Shown one piece after another: positions 42,501-57,500 of a stretch of DNA of 64,000 nucleotides (its first letter is position 1; every line of letters starts with the position of its first letter). Below the pieces are notes generated by a model. It did not search any database, was not told the DNA's origin, and was given only the letters and a program-made list of their open reading frames with translations. This stretch comes from Aselliscus stoliczkanus (taxonomy: Eukaryota; Chordata; Mammalia; Chiroptera; Hipposideridae). The stretch is taken from contig CM066731.1 of the NCBI GenBank assembly GCA_033961575.1, forward strand, positions 132,115,001 to 132,179,000. Direction: 5' to 3'. The position numbers and the translations under genes were made by a program.

Positions 42501-45500
42501 GATGATCCCCCTTGACAAGATATGACCATGATTGATGTAGATTTGTGTCTCCACCACATGGCACAAGATGATATATTACAAATGCTTGCAAACAAATCAA
42601 TTACTAGAAAAAGGGAAGGAACGAAAGGGAGAATAACATGAGATGGTTTTTACCTGCACAAGTTCATTGAGGACAACAGCATCAAAGCCAGAAAGGTACT
42701 GCACATAATACCTCTGCATTACAGGTCCGTATTTCCTTACATGTGCTCTAAGTTCTTCCATGTAAAATATTAATTCAGCAATGTGCCTTTTTTAAAAATT
42801 CAAGAAAAGTATTTCAAAAAATAAACTGTTACTTAGGAAAATGTGTAATGCCTTTGATACTATTACAAGATTTTTCTTAGAAATAGCATTGTTTAAACAC
42901 TTAATGACAATTACTTTTTAAAAATTATTTCATATGAAGAAGTCATAAAGCAAAAAAAACCTAAGACTTTTAAAAAAGCAATAGAGGAAAATCTAAAATG
43001 AAAATAAAATTAGGACATCTCATAAATAATCATTAAAAAGTCACAAATAAAAGAGGACTTGGAAGAAATATTTTTCTGTATACTCTTATTTCTCTACTTC
43101 ATTTATTCAGTCCTACTGAGGGACTGAACAAAAATGAAAAAGACATTTCAAATGACATATTGGTTGAAACTCCATAAGGATTCTTATATTTCTGTGTAGT
43201 AAAAATAAATTCCATAGGAAATGTTACTGGTACAGCAAGAAAAAAAACAAGAACTTTATGACCACCTATGGTACTAGAAAGAAAACATTAACAGCCTTAA
43301 TTTTAAACTCCAGTTGACTCTGCATTCTAATTAATATCATCTAAGGATATATTACAAACATTCCTGTACTATGACAAATATGAAAAGCCCTAAAAAAATG
43401 TTTTTCAAAATAATTTTACTTTGAAGTCCCCAAATTCCATAGCGCATAAATGAAAATACACAAAACAATAATATTTTTAATGTTGCTAACTTACTTATCT
43501 ATAAAGTCATCTGCACTCTTCTTTGGCATGTTATCTGCATGACGAAGTAGCCAGATAATTTCATCACGGGCAAAGGATAATGCCATAAAAACAAAAAGTG
43601 CCTAATTAAAAAAAAAAAAAAAAAAGATTGCTTACTCTCATGTAAAGGTTAAAAACAAAACCTATTCATAATCTTTCTCTAAGTGAAAAGTCATCGGCAA
43701 TAACGGATAAAATCAAGCTAAGGCAGAAATGAGAACACCGAAGAGAACGTGGAAGTATAAGGGAAGAGCATACATAAAAGCAAGAGGTGAGGAAAATGCC
43801 ACAAGGTGTGATGTACAAGTGTCGAGTCAGCAAATGCATTCACAGCTAAATATGAAATCCTTTTATGTAGTCTTTGACTCAAAACTTAGGTAAATGTTAG
43901 AGAGAGAAGAATTTTTTTAAAATTTTAATATGGCAGTTATAGTTAAAATAAAAATTAAATCAATTACCTTGGGACCCAGCAAGCCAGGTTGATCAGAGAG
44001 GACCGTAGCTAATTCTTTCAGTGCAGACCTTAAAAACTTGCGTCTTTCTCTATGCATTGAACCACTATAGGGAAAGACATTATTAGTTTGTGTTTCTACT
44101 AAAATAATTATTGGCAATTAAATAATTTAGGATCAACGTCCAGCTTTTTTATAGATCAGAAGCCCTTACAAATATCATCTTCTATGTTTGTCATTAAATG
44201 ACTTCCCAATCTTATGTTGATCCTTTGCTTTCTTGTGCTCTTTTGTAATCGTTTATTCTGTTATTTCTCCACCTATCAAAATCCTACCTAAACTTCAAGA
44301 CCAACCCTACAAGAAGCATTTCCCAATATCCAGATGTCCATTTCAGAATGATTTCTGCAATTTTAGTAACATATAGCCTTTTATAAACTAGACTGTGAAA
44401 TCCTTGGAAGCAGTCCTAGTGTATACATTTGTCACCTTCACATAGAAATTAATACAATAAATATCTGATTACCCATATTCCTATTAAATATATAAAACTT
44501 GATGAAACAAGAGCTATATTCAATAAATATATTAGGATGAGACCTACTTGGCATTTTTCAAAAACAGAAAGACAAGGAAAATTTAATCATAAATATTCAT
44601 ATACTAGGTATTTTAAAAATAAAATGCAAAATAGAAAAAAACTTATTCTCACATATTAACATGGGGGAAAAAAAAATCACAAAATGTTCTAAGTATTCCA
44701 ATTCCTCACACTATGCAAAATATACATTACTCCAATTAAGTTTTAAAATTTAGTTAGGTGAAAGAAAAAAATGGCCACACACCTGTACAATGACTATATA
44801 TGCCAAAAAAAACACCAAGTATATATTCTTTATATATAGGGGGCCAGCCAAGTGGTTCAGTTGGTTAAGAGTTGGCTTAGACAGCGTGCTCTGAGTTACA
44901 GGGCTGCCGGTTTGATTCCCACATGGGCCAGTGAACACTGTGCCCTAGCTGAGCTGTCACTGGCAGGATGGCTCAGCTGGTGTTAACAACAAGATTGCCT
45001 GTTCAATGGTGGGCTATGCCCATCCGCACCTAAAGATTGAACTCGGCACCTTGAGCTAAGCTACCGCCCAGATGGCTCAGTGGATAGGTCGTGCACTCTT
45101 AACAACAAGGCTGCTGGTCTACTCCCATATGGGATGGTGGCTAAGCCCACCTGCAACTAAGACTAAACACAGCACCTTGAGCTTATAGGCCACGAGCTGC
45201 CGATGGGAACCCAGATGGACACTGGCACCCTCCACAATGAAGACTGAAGAACAACAACTTGGCTGGTCCCCTTCCCCAATTCCCCAGCACTGTTCCCGTC
45301 CCCTGATTCCCCAATAAAATCTTGGAAAAAAAAAAAAAAAGAAGAATGTATAATACTAGAAATTTAGCTGTAACACAGATTAATTGTAGAAGACAGGTTA
45401 AAATCTAACTTCTGCCTCTGTGACCTTAGGTTCTACCTCACTAAGTTTCAATCTCTCATCTATAAAACAGGATGGTGACGTCTGCCTTAGATGACACATC

Positions 45501-48500
45501 TTTCAAAAGCCTCATATAGTACTCTACAATATTATTTTAATTCCAATGGCAAGCTCTTTTTGTTTGACAATAATAAAGTCATCTGGTATAATTCCTAAGA
45601 AAAAAATGGGCAAATGTTATTTTAACTATTTTACCATGCAGGGTTGCTGCAAGGAGTCTGTGGCATTATTAACACTGAAAGAAAGTATCTATAAAGTACT
45701 ATACGTCACACATGGCAATGAGTGACAGGAATTACTAATACTTAATATTTATGATTATTTTATACAATAAAGGAAATAAAAATGCCTTTTAAAAGATCTT
45801 TATGTTAATAGAAGAGGTATGATACCATATATCTGCCTACAATAAGATTCATCACATGAAGTGATAACCATATGCATTTCTGTAGGTCAGGAAAGAAATT
45901 CTTAACACACTCCAAAGTATGCTATCTATACTAGAGAATAATTTTTAAAAATAATATAAGCACTTCATTTCAGTGAAAAATATGCATGAGGAAATCACGT
46001 AGCACAGATAGCAATGAATAAAGATGGTTTAATTCCCATTATCCATCCTACAGCTTAACTCTAAATTCTAAAACTTCTTCTGGTTTTATATTTTCCATCC
46101 ATGGCAATAGTGCTTATCTTCTTTCTGCCTTATAGAAATACTGATGGATCAGATAATGTTATCTGCACATTACCTAGGCTTAGTGGAGAAAATATTCTAT
46201 ATATCATATACATAACAATTAAGATGAAATATCTAGTTATTTCATGAGAAAATTGAAAAGTTGTCCAAAGGTGTTAAATACACTAATTTCTAATTTTAAG
46301 TTAAATATATATTTATAAATATAAACATATTTATTAAAATTTGGAAAAGGTAAGGGGTTAACATACTTTGAGAAGTAAATTCTATTTGGAAGAGTATTAA
46401 GGTAGGTGAATTTTCATGAAGCATAAAAATCATCACAATTTGCAAAATATTAGCAAAGGAGCATAGTGCAAGTAAGAGACTTAAATAAACCCTAAAAGAC
46501 CTTTGTATGCTATGTCCTTAGAGCACTTCAAAAAACATTTAAAATCTGTCTGCACTAACTTCAACGTTACTAGATACTGAGGTTATATACTTATTTCTTA
46601 TTGATTACAAGTCCCCCCTTTCTACTACCATACTTTGCACACCATTAATCTGCACTCACTTCAACAAAATAATGCTTTAAGAAAGGAATTCTTCTTGATT
46701 GAAGTACCACAGATAAGACAGAACTACTTACGCATGTGACACAGCTGCTTCTTTGCATTCTCTTATGTCATTAATACGCTTATTATAGCTATGTACAAAG
46801 AAAATTGGAACCATGTTAACCTTAATTTGATCAATAACAGTCAAAATAAGTTAGTCAAATACTAAAAGTCAATTCAAAATAACATATTACCAACAAGAAA
46901 ACCTGGCCCTCAAACTGGAAAACAATGGAAGAGGTCTATCTAACATCCTTTCCTTAGCACCTTAAGTATCAATCAAGTCTTCTTAGAAAAATAAATCTCA
47001 TAATATATTAATCCAACAATAAAATTAAACTGCACAATGTGATTTTTATTTTATTAAATATACTTCCTTAAGCCCCAACAGAGACATTAAAATTATACTT
47101 GTGACATAATTGACAGTGATTTCCAAAAATTTAAAGTGCTGACAAAGCTATTTTGACTTTTTAATCACTTCTAACTCTTCTGCTATCTCATAAACATTAA
47201 AAAAACTCTGAAAGGGCATATACTAGCAATCAACTCTAGCAAACGTATGAGAATAAAGGCTTTGTGATGGAGAAAACTGGGGAAGGAAAGCATTTGACTA
47301 CTTTAAATTAAAAGAAATAGAACACAAATATCAATGTCAATAAATATATTAATTTCATGAATATTAGATACAAAAACTCAAAAGTCTTAAAATGTTAAAA
47401 CCTATCTTCCTGGCTAAAACTACTTACCACGAAAAACTCCAACTTCTAAATTAAGTACTCTTTTTTTTTTTTTTTTTGAGGGCAGTGTCACTGGCCCTCA
47501 TATGTGGGACCCGAACCAGGGTCGCTGGCTTCGCAAGCCAGCGCTTAACCACCACGCCACTCGGCCGGCCCTAAATTAAGTACTCTTAAGATTTATGTGT
47601 TCTTTGAGCAAATGTCCAAAATATACTAATTCTGTAATCACTGTCCTTTATAATTAATAAGCTTTTATACTTATGGTCTAACCTGTAACTACTATAACAA
47701 CTCATATTTTAAATTGGATACATCACTATTTACTAAAAAGTAAAAACTTCTCAACTTCAAATATAGATACTTAGATGGTAAATTTATATTTTAAAAAAAG
47801 CGTAACAAAAAGACAATTGGTGGGCCGGCTAAGTGGCGCAGTGGTTAAGCGCTGGCTTAGGAAGCCAGCGGCCCCGGTTCAAGTCCCACATATGGCCAGT
47901 GACACTGCCCTCAAAAAAAAAAAAAAGACAATTGCTTTCATGGTGCCATTAAACTTACTAGTACAATACATAACATACACTCACCACTCACCTAATAGAG
48001 ACAGACTATCCGGTTCTAAATGTTTACATATATTTAAATGATTCCAAAGAGAAGCTGTCACTACCTAATATACCATTCAAGTTTTATGATTTTGGATCTG
48101 AATCAATTAGAAAATAACAAAGCCCCTATGACAGAGTATTTCTGGGTACTCCACCACCTAAAATAAAAGCCAAATAAGAGCTGAAAAGTACATAGGGTAC
48201 TGCTTCTCATATTACGACTGAAAAACAACCTGCATGAGAATGTCAGAATCACCTATGGTGACAGGAATCAGAACAGCTGTCTCTTGAGAGAGAGGCAGAG
48301 AAGACATTAACCAGAAAGAAGATGCACAAGAGGATTTTCAGGGTACAATGGAAATGCTCTGTATCTTTACCTAGGTGGTCATTTGTGTATTCATATGCAA
48401 AGTAATTGAAATTTACATCTAAAATCTGTGCATCTTTCTGTTTGCAAATTTGACCTCAATAAATTATGGGGGAAATGGGTGGAGAAGGACAGATTCCTTT

Positions 48501-51500
48501 AACCTCTCCAAGATACAGATAAAAGAGATATAAGAGGTTAAAGGTGATGCCCTGGAACCTGGATTTTAATTTACATCCCCAGCAATTCTTATGAACACTG
48601 ACATCTGAGACACACTGGCTTAAGCTAGTGTTAAACACATCTTTAGTTTTTAATAACTAAAACTTGCTTTATTTTAGTCTCAATTTCATTAGGACATTAT
48701 TAAATTGAATATCAAAGAAATGTAGATAAATTTAATTCCTATCAGAACCTAATAAGCCCAAAACAATTATTTAACACTTTCAGGTACAGAGGATCCCAGG
48801 ATAATTTAGATGCTCCTAATTTCAAAACATTTCATAATTACCACCAAATCTGAGCTCAACTTGGCTTTTATATAGAGGTTGTCAAATAAAAGTATACACA
48901 TTTTAAGAAAGGAAAAATTTGCATTAAAATTGTAATAATATATACCAATAACAAAAGATGAATACAAGTCATGTGTATCCATTTTTTGGCACCCCTGGTA
49001 TACTGGCTACAGAACCTCATTGGAAGAAATGCTGGCATTAAAAATTTCAAGGAAATTTTTCAAATGCTGGCCGGTTAGCTCAGTTGGTGAGAGTGCAGTG
49101 CTCATAAAACCAAGGTTGTCAGTTCGATTCCCACATGGGCCACTGAGCTGTGCCCTCCACAACTAGACTGAAAGAACTACTTGACTTGGTGTTGATGGGT
49201 CCTGGAAAAACACACTGTTCCCCAATTTAAAAAAAATTCAAGGAACAAATTTATGAGCATTATTTGCTTTACAGTAATTAATATGAGTCACTTGAAATTC
49301 GTTCCTATTAAAAGGAAATATGATGTCCTATAAGCAGCTGTCTGACTTCTGTATTTCTTATAATTAATTTAATGAAATATTTTTGATTGATTCATATACT
49401 TTTACAAGTACACTGTATTCTAAAACAGCACTTTCTAAAAAGTTCAAAACTCTAAAACATATATGGTGCTTTTAGTAATATTTATGTCTAAAAAAACCAT
49501 ATTATGATTTGCAAGAGAACATATCTTCTTTCTCCTAGAATACAAGTTTTGAAAGGGAGCACTAGATATTTTAATCTGTGAAGTTGCCTGTAAAAAAAAC
49601 AGGAAAGCACCATATCAGCGTGATTGCAAAAAACCACCTGCTGCAACTGGGAAGATGGCACAGGCAATATCTTCCTGCATATGACCCTTCTCTTTTCCCA
49701 AAACAGCAACAAAAATTATCCACTCACTACCTTTCTCTAAAGACAAAGAAATCGAAAATTGAAAACATACCCTCGTATGTTTACAAATAAGTCTTCTGCA
49801 GCTTTGTGAATGTGGAAAACTTCGTCCCGAAAGAGAGAGAGGCAAGAGCTACTTTGAAGAGCTAGCTTCCAAAGGTTCAGTGCTGTTGCATCAGTATTTA
49901 GGATCCCATGGCACAAAATAAAGCCAACTTTAAATAAAAAGAAAAGTAAATACAAATATAAAAGTATTCCAAAGTTAAGTTATTTCAGTTACAGGGTGGC
50001 TTTTCAAAAATACAGAAAAGTAAACACAATCACTAAACTGAGGCTTTTAAGTGACAGGTAGTAATTCAAGATGGCAACAATATTGTACAATTTTATGTAT
50101 TCTGCAAAATCAATTCTTTGAATCTACACTAATACAAAGGAAAAAAACTCGTTTCTGGATTGTGAAGCAAGTCATTTTAATAAATGAGTAAAAGATATTT
50201 TTCAGAAACACTTACAAAATATTTTAAGCCAGAGATCAGAAGTTACTAATTGATGCATAATAATCATTATAGTTGTTGCAACTGAAAATAAAGCTACTCT
50301 ACTTTTCTAAATGACCAGAAGAAATAAAAGAGCTTCTTGAAATTTCATAGCAATTTAGAGTTTACTAAGTAAGTCTTTTCACGTATTATCTCACATGAAT
50401 AAATTGAACAAGACACTTTTCTTCTTGAATAGTTGGAAAAAACTGAAGGTTCCATGACTTGCCTCAAGTTATACTATTAATGTATTAGAGCTAGACTTAG
50501 CCTCAAGTATTTTACCCTTACAGTCCAATATTCTTTCAATATATTATGCTGCTCTCTAGTTTATGAATTCAAATATCTCTTTTACCGTTTGTTATCTTCT
50601 TGGGAAATCCTACACAAATGTATAATCCTATATATATGTTTGTTGATGTCCTCTCTAGCTCTCTATACTAGGCCGTGAAGCCTCACTTTCATTCAGGCAA
50701 CTCTTCCTCAATGCCTACTATACAAGTCTACAAGGTAATGCCCCAACAAAAACCCTAACAAAAATTCAACACAGAGTATCTAAAGGTTAATAAATCAAGA
50801 AATAAGAAATGAGGGCCGGCCGAGTGGCACGGTGGTTAAGCGCTGCCTTGGGACGCCAGCAGCCCCGGTTCGGTCCCACATATGAGGGCCAGTGACACTG
50901 CCCTCAAAAAAAAAAAAAAAAAACAAATAAGAAATGCGAGAACTAAAAAACACAAATTGCTCAAAATTATTCCCCTCTGCCAGTAGACCTGGGGGTAGTA
51001 GAAGGAATCATTTTGTATTATATCTGTGTGTCTGTCTATTTCCCCCAGTTTGAGAACTTCTTAGGGACAAAAACTAGTAGTAATTTTATCCCCCCTGCCT
51101 CTAACGAACTGCCAAATATGTCATTTATTTTTACCTACTGAAGTAAAATAGTACCTAAAACCTTAACAGAATAAATGCAGTATTTTAAAAAATCATTATT
51201 AACAAAACAAAAATTTAGTTTTGACAGCTATGTTGAGAGGCAACATAGTGTAGACCATGAGCCTTGGAGTTAACCTGGGTTCTCTCTTTGTCTATCACTT
51301 ACTAGATGCGTGGACTAAGCTTTAGATTCCTCATCTGTAAAACAGACCATCTACCCTGAAGGTTATGTATGAGGACAGCTGGCAAGATTTAGGGTGATTT
51401 ATGTTTTCTTTTAATGAGCATTTTACAATAAACTTCAAGGATAGACTAATACTAATTAGAAAAAATAATGAATGTAAAGCACATAGAAGGCTGTGCTTGG

Positions 51501-54500
51501 CACAAAAGTAATACATGTTACCTGTTATTTTTCTCTAAAACAAAATTTGAGGGGTAATTACAAAATAACCAAGTTTACTTACAGATAATCCATTTTTCCA
51601 TTGCATCCAAAGAAAGATATTCACAAGGCATCTTAAAAAAAGAAAATATAAATTTGTGGTAAAAAGAAATTCTTTTAAAAAACCCACACTGAGTCACTCT
51701 CCTTCTCTGACTGACTCCTGAGAATTCTTGCGACTCAATTCTTTGCTCAAATCCACAAGAAATTTAGAGAGTTGGATAAAAGTTTCATAACCTATATGTA
51801 AACTTGTAGTCCATAAAGGACAATGAGAGCTGTGTTCCTTTCACATTTACACACTTTAAAACCTCTCTTTAAAAAATAACTGTTGTTAAATCATGTTCAA
51901 TCTGATAACTAACAAATTCTAAATTTCCTGTCTATTTCAGTTTGCAGTATTCTAACAGGTAAAATTTTAGTCAAGCTAAAAAAGATTTCTGTACATGGAC
52001 ACTCGCTGTCTCACCCAAATTAGTAACTGTGTGTGTGTGTGTTCTCCATATGCATAACATCTATGTTCATATAGATAAAGAATGAAAATATAACAGCATA
52101 TAATAATCATTTTTTTCTAGTTGGTAAGATTTGGGGTGATTTTTCTTTTCTTTTTTTTGTTGCTAAAATTTATTAATTGTGAAAACGTTTTTGTTTTTGA
52201 TTTTTGCTTTCTTCTACTGAGCATTTTACAATAAACTTCACTGATAGGCTACTATTAATTAGAATACTGCAACGGCACTGCTTAACTGGTACTTTTCTGA
52301 AAAACAATTTTACTATTTTCATTCAAATAGGGAAAAAGAGAACCATACGGTGTCAGATTGTGCAGGATTAAGCATTGTACTGGGTGCACTGATGAGACTC
52401 AATAATTGGGCATTTCTCCATTGGTCAGCTGAAAGATTCCTTCGAGGATATACCATCTGAAGAGAAATTAGTGCATCTGAAAGAGACTAATTAAAATAGG
52501 AAAAATGAAAGTTAAAGAATAAAAACGTTTTTCATCGCCCATTTTTTTTCCCCTGTTATTCTCCACGTTGTGCCTTACATTCCCATGACTTGTTTTACAC
52601 CTGGAAATTTGAACCTCTTACTCCCCTTCACCTTTTTCCCTCCCCTTGTTAATTTTTCAGTTACAGTTAACATTTGACATTATTCTGTATTAACTTCAGG
52701 TGTACAGCATAGTGGTTAGACATTTGTATGATTTAAGAAGTGATACCCCTAATCAGTCTACTAGTCACCTGGCACTATACCTAGTTATTACCATATTATG
52801 GAATATATTCTCTATGCTTTACTTTACATCCCAATGACTATTTTCTAACTACCAATTTGTACCTCTGAATTCCTTCACCTTTTTGCCTTGTCCCCAAACC
52901 CCACTCCCATCTATCATCCTGATAAATATAGTAACCATCTGACATCATACATAGTTATTATATTCCTTCTGCTATACCCTATATTCCCATGACTACTGTG
53001 TAATAACCAATTTATACTTAATCTCTTGTGGTTTTTCACCCACCCCCTCAACATCCCTCCCATCTGGCAACCATCAAAATATTCTTTGTATCTTATGAGT
53101 GTGTTTCTGTTTTGTTTGCTTATTTTGTTTTTTAGATTCCACACATAAGTGAAATCACATTGCATCTGTCTTTTTTTGTCTGACATATTTCACTCAGCAC
53201 AATAAGTACCCTCCAGGTCCATTCATGCATCCACAGATAGTGAGAACCCACTCTCTTCCATGGCTGAGCATTATTCCATTGTATATATGTACCATCTCCT
53301 CTTTATCTATTCATCCATAGATGGACAGCCAGGCTGCCTCCACACCTTGGTCATTGTAAACAATGCTGCAATGAACATACAGATGCACATGTCCCTTCAA
53401 AGTACTGTTTCGGGTTTCTTCAGATAAATACCCAGAAGTGGGATTACTGGGTCCTTCTTTGTCTCTTGTTACAGCCTTTGTTTTAAAGTCTATTTTGTCT
53501 GGTATAAGTACTGCTACACAGTTGTTTTTGTTTTTTTCTATTTCCATTTTCATGAAATATCTTTTTCCATCCCTTTACTTTCAGTCTGTGTGTGTCATTC
53601 AATCTGAAGTGAGTCTCTTATAGGCAGTATATGTATGGGTCTTGTTTTCTTATCCATTCAGCTACCCTATGTTTTTGATCAAAGCATTTAATCCATTTAT
53701 ACTGAAAGTAACTGTTGATAGATATGTAGCTATTGCCATTTTACTATTCGATGTTTTCATTTTTTTGTTGTTTTTTTCCATCTTAAAGATGGCCCTCTAA
53801 TGTTCCTGCTTTGGTGGTGGTGAACTCTTTAGCTCTTTCTTATCTGGGAAGTTCTTTATCTGTCCTTCAGTTCTAAATGATAGCCTTGCTGGATACAGTA
53901 GTCTTGGTGATAGGTCCTTGCTTTTCATCACTTTGAATATTTCCTACCAACCCTTCTGGCTTGCAAAGCTTCTGTTGAGAAATCAGCTGACAGTCTTATG
54001 GGACCTCCCTTATACTGTTTACTAGTTGCCTGTCTCTTGCTGCTTTTAGGATTCTTTTTTTGTCTTGAATCTTTGCCATTTTAAATATAATGTACTTGGT
54101 GCTGGCCTGTTTTGAGTTCTTGTTTGGGACTCTGCACTTCCTGGGCTTGCTTGTATGTCTATTTCCTTTGCCAGGTTAGGAAAATTTTTAGTCACTATTT
54201 CTTCAAATAGGTTCTCAATCCCTTGTTTTCTCTCCTTTTGGTACCCCTATGATGTGACTGTTGTTGTACTTGATGTTGTCCCAGAGGCCCCTTACACTAT
54301 CATTTTTTTAAAACTTTTTTTTTCTTTTGCTGTTCAGATTGGGTGTTTTGGGGTGTTTTCTAATATCTTGTTTTCCAAATCACTGATTCGATCCTCTGCT
54401 TCATCTAGTCTGATGGTTGTTCCTTCCAGTAAATCTAACATTTCAGTATTGCATTCTTCACTTCTGAGTGGTTCTTTTTTATAGTTTCTATGTCTTTTTT

Positions 54501-57500
54501 AGGCTTGCTATCTCCTTGTTGAAGTTCTAACTAAGTTTCTTGAATATCCTTATAACCACTGTTTTGAACCCTGTCTCTGGTAGGCTGCTTGCCTCCATTT
54601 CATTCAGTTTATTTTCTGTCTTTTTATTTCCTGTTCTTTCATTTGGGACGTATGTCTTTGTTTCCTCATTTTGGCTGCCTCTCTGTTTGTTTCCATGCAT
54701 TAGGTAGATCACTTGCTGACCTTATGTAGTAGGTGCCCTGTGGGACCCTGGAACAGTCTCCCTGGTCACCTGCTCTGCATGCTCCAGGAGTGTCCCTTGT
54801 GTGTGCCCTCCTGCTATATTTGAGCCTTGACTGCTTAACTGGCACGTAAGCAGGTGCGACTGACCCCCAGGCTGATTGGCTGTGGAATTTGGCCACGTAC
54901 ACAGCTTACGGGCTGCTGAGCTGAGGGGCTTACTCCACAGAGCGGGATTCGCCCCAGTGGTCTCTGGTGCCTATTGAGACCGCCCTTTGGGTGTGCCACT
55001 TGTGGGGCAAATTAGGAGGTGCTCCGCTGTGGTCTGAAGCCAACCTCCAAGTATACTGTTCTTGGGCCTCTAGGGAGGGGCTCCAGCACATGCCCAGGTC
55101 AGCCACTGCCTGTGATTGGCAAGGGGCTACCTGGTAGAAGCTACAAAGTGATCCACAGTTGGTCACTGCCTGTGTTGGACCTAGAGGTGTGTAAGAGAGA
55201 CCACACTGCAAACTGAGGATAGCTGCCACCAATACCGGACCCGGCGTAGCTCCACAAAAAATGAGGACACACTGAGGCGTGATGCTACCTGCTGCTGGTT
55301 GCTGGCTCCAACAAGGTTCAGCCTTTTCCATTTATATTCCAGTTACAACTGCTATGCATTTTTAACTTTATCATCCTAAAATAGAGCCTAATTACAATTA
55401 TACTCCATATAATATCTGAGGTGGGTCCAAGCAATCCTCCTCTAGCTTTTTTTTTTTTTAATTTCATGAAAGCTACATAGATTCTGTATTCCTGGGCAAG
55501 ATCTCAGCTCAGGAAATCATGTTACTTTCTTAAAGGTTAAAATATTTGGCAATCTCAGGATCTTTATTTCAAAAGAGGCAGAAAGCCTAATCTTATTCTT
55601 TTATGCATCATTTTCTACTCTGATAGTTCTCACTGAAAGAAAAAGACATTAGGGTTATGTAACTAAGTGTTAATGAGCTCAACATGTTTCAGATTACTCC
55701 AAGAATGCCTCATAAAAATAACCTGCTGTACTCTATCGTAATAATTTACTTAACTTCTATTTGCCATTTGGTCTGTTAATTATAGCTTTATCATTGAGCT
55801 GTTTAATGTTTCATCTCAGCTGCCTCTTTCTTGCTTTTAACTGTCCTTTGCTATTCATCTCTGCTTTCTAAAAATTCTACAAAGAATTTTAAATCTGGTC
55901 ACACAAAAATTGCCAGGGGAGTTTGTTCAAAACAAAATATAGGGCTCCACCCAAAACTTGGTGAACCAGAACCTCTGGGAATAGAATTTAGGAATCAGTA
56001 TTTTTATTACACTCTACCTACTGATTCAACATATTTTTAAAATTAAATTTATTTATTTTTAACAAATCCTAGCAAATACATGAATGCTGAGATATCATGG
56101 AGCATTACAAAAATCAAGATTAGGAAATAACTGGTCTAATTCAAATTGTCAAGTCTCCTCAAGCAATTAACAACAGTCTAGTATATGCTAATGACTATGG
56201 AGAACTTCAAAGAAAAGGAGACACAACAGCTTTAAAAGAAATTTCCAACACCTAAGTGGGAAAAGAACCAAATCTGACGTTGTTAAGCAAAAACAAGACG
56301 ACACATGACTGACAAAAGGTAAAAAAGGGATCCAGAAAGAAAATAGGAGAGGAGTACAGGAGACAGTTTTAGGTGAAGAAAAAGCACTACCAAAATCAGA
56401 GACACGTGACTATGGTGTATACTCAGCAGTCTTGAGGAATACTGACACTTCCCTGTAGAGCGCTGATATTTACTTCAGAAATGATATCATCCACTAGCTT
56501 CTTTCAAACTAATAATTCAACCAATTTCAAGACATTAAACCTAAATGAATTTTATGGGTATAATACAGGTATGCAAAGAAAATAAACTGGAAAAGCATCT
56601 TCAGAATTTTCATGAGAGTTAAGAAAATTGAAGGAAAATTCTTGGTGTTAACTCTATGTCAAAAACAGCACAGATTTGGGCCAGCCGTGTGGCTCAATTG
56701 GTTAAGAGCTCGCTCAAGAGTGCGAACTGAGCTCTGAGCAACAGCAGTTCGATGCCCAGCCCGAGCTGAGCTGCCACTGAGCTGCCAACAGGTGGCAGGA
56801 TGGCTCAACTAAAACAAAACAAAACAAAACCCCAGCACAGATTCATACAAAATACCATATTATTAAAAATTATCATCATTCAAAAAGAACAATGAACCAA
56901 GATACTAATATCCTGGCCTTCAGTTCTGTTGCTACCAAATGGTATATGTCATGTCACACTTCCAGCCCTCAATTTCCATGTCTATAAATAATAAGGATGT
57001 ATGAGATACCTATGAATTTCTTTGATGTGCTTAGGAACTATGGTTCCTTGAATTAGCCCTACTGCAAAGAAGCCATAATGAAAAGACTCCTTAGAACCAA
57101 AATTATTTCATTAAGAACTGTTTTTTAATATATCGTAAGACATTCCAAATTATTTCAAAACTTCTTTAATTTTCTTTCTTAAGAGGCTATATAATAATCC
57201 AGTTAAAATTTATCAAACACTTTACTTTAATGAAGTACTTTAATGAAGTAACTCATTTAATACTCATAATAATCATGGGTAGGTACTATTATTACTCCCA
57301 TTTTTACAAAGAAGAAAGCTGATGTACGAGGTGTAATTAAACAATGCGGCGAATGTTTAAATTAAAAAAGTTCTTTTACAGTAAAAGACACATTGCCATT
57401 AATCCCCCTCAAAATACTCCGCCTCGCTTCAAACATACTTATCCCATCGTTCTTGACACTTTCTGAAGCAGTTCTAGAAGTCCTTTATCATGAGTGTCTT

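Noticed and set aside
54930..55331. 133-codon minus-strand open frame
   Set aside because: Lies in the G+C-rich 5' UTR-like part of the L1. No family match and no independent support for a gene.
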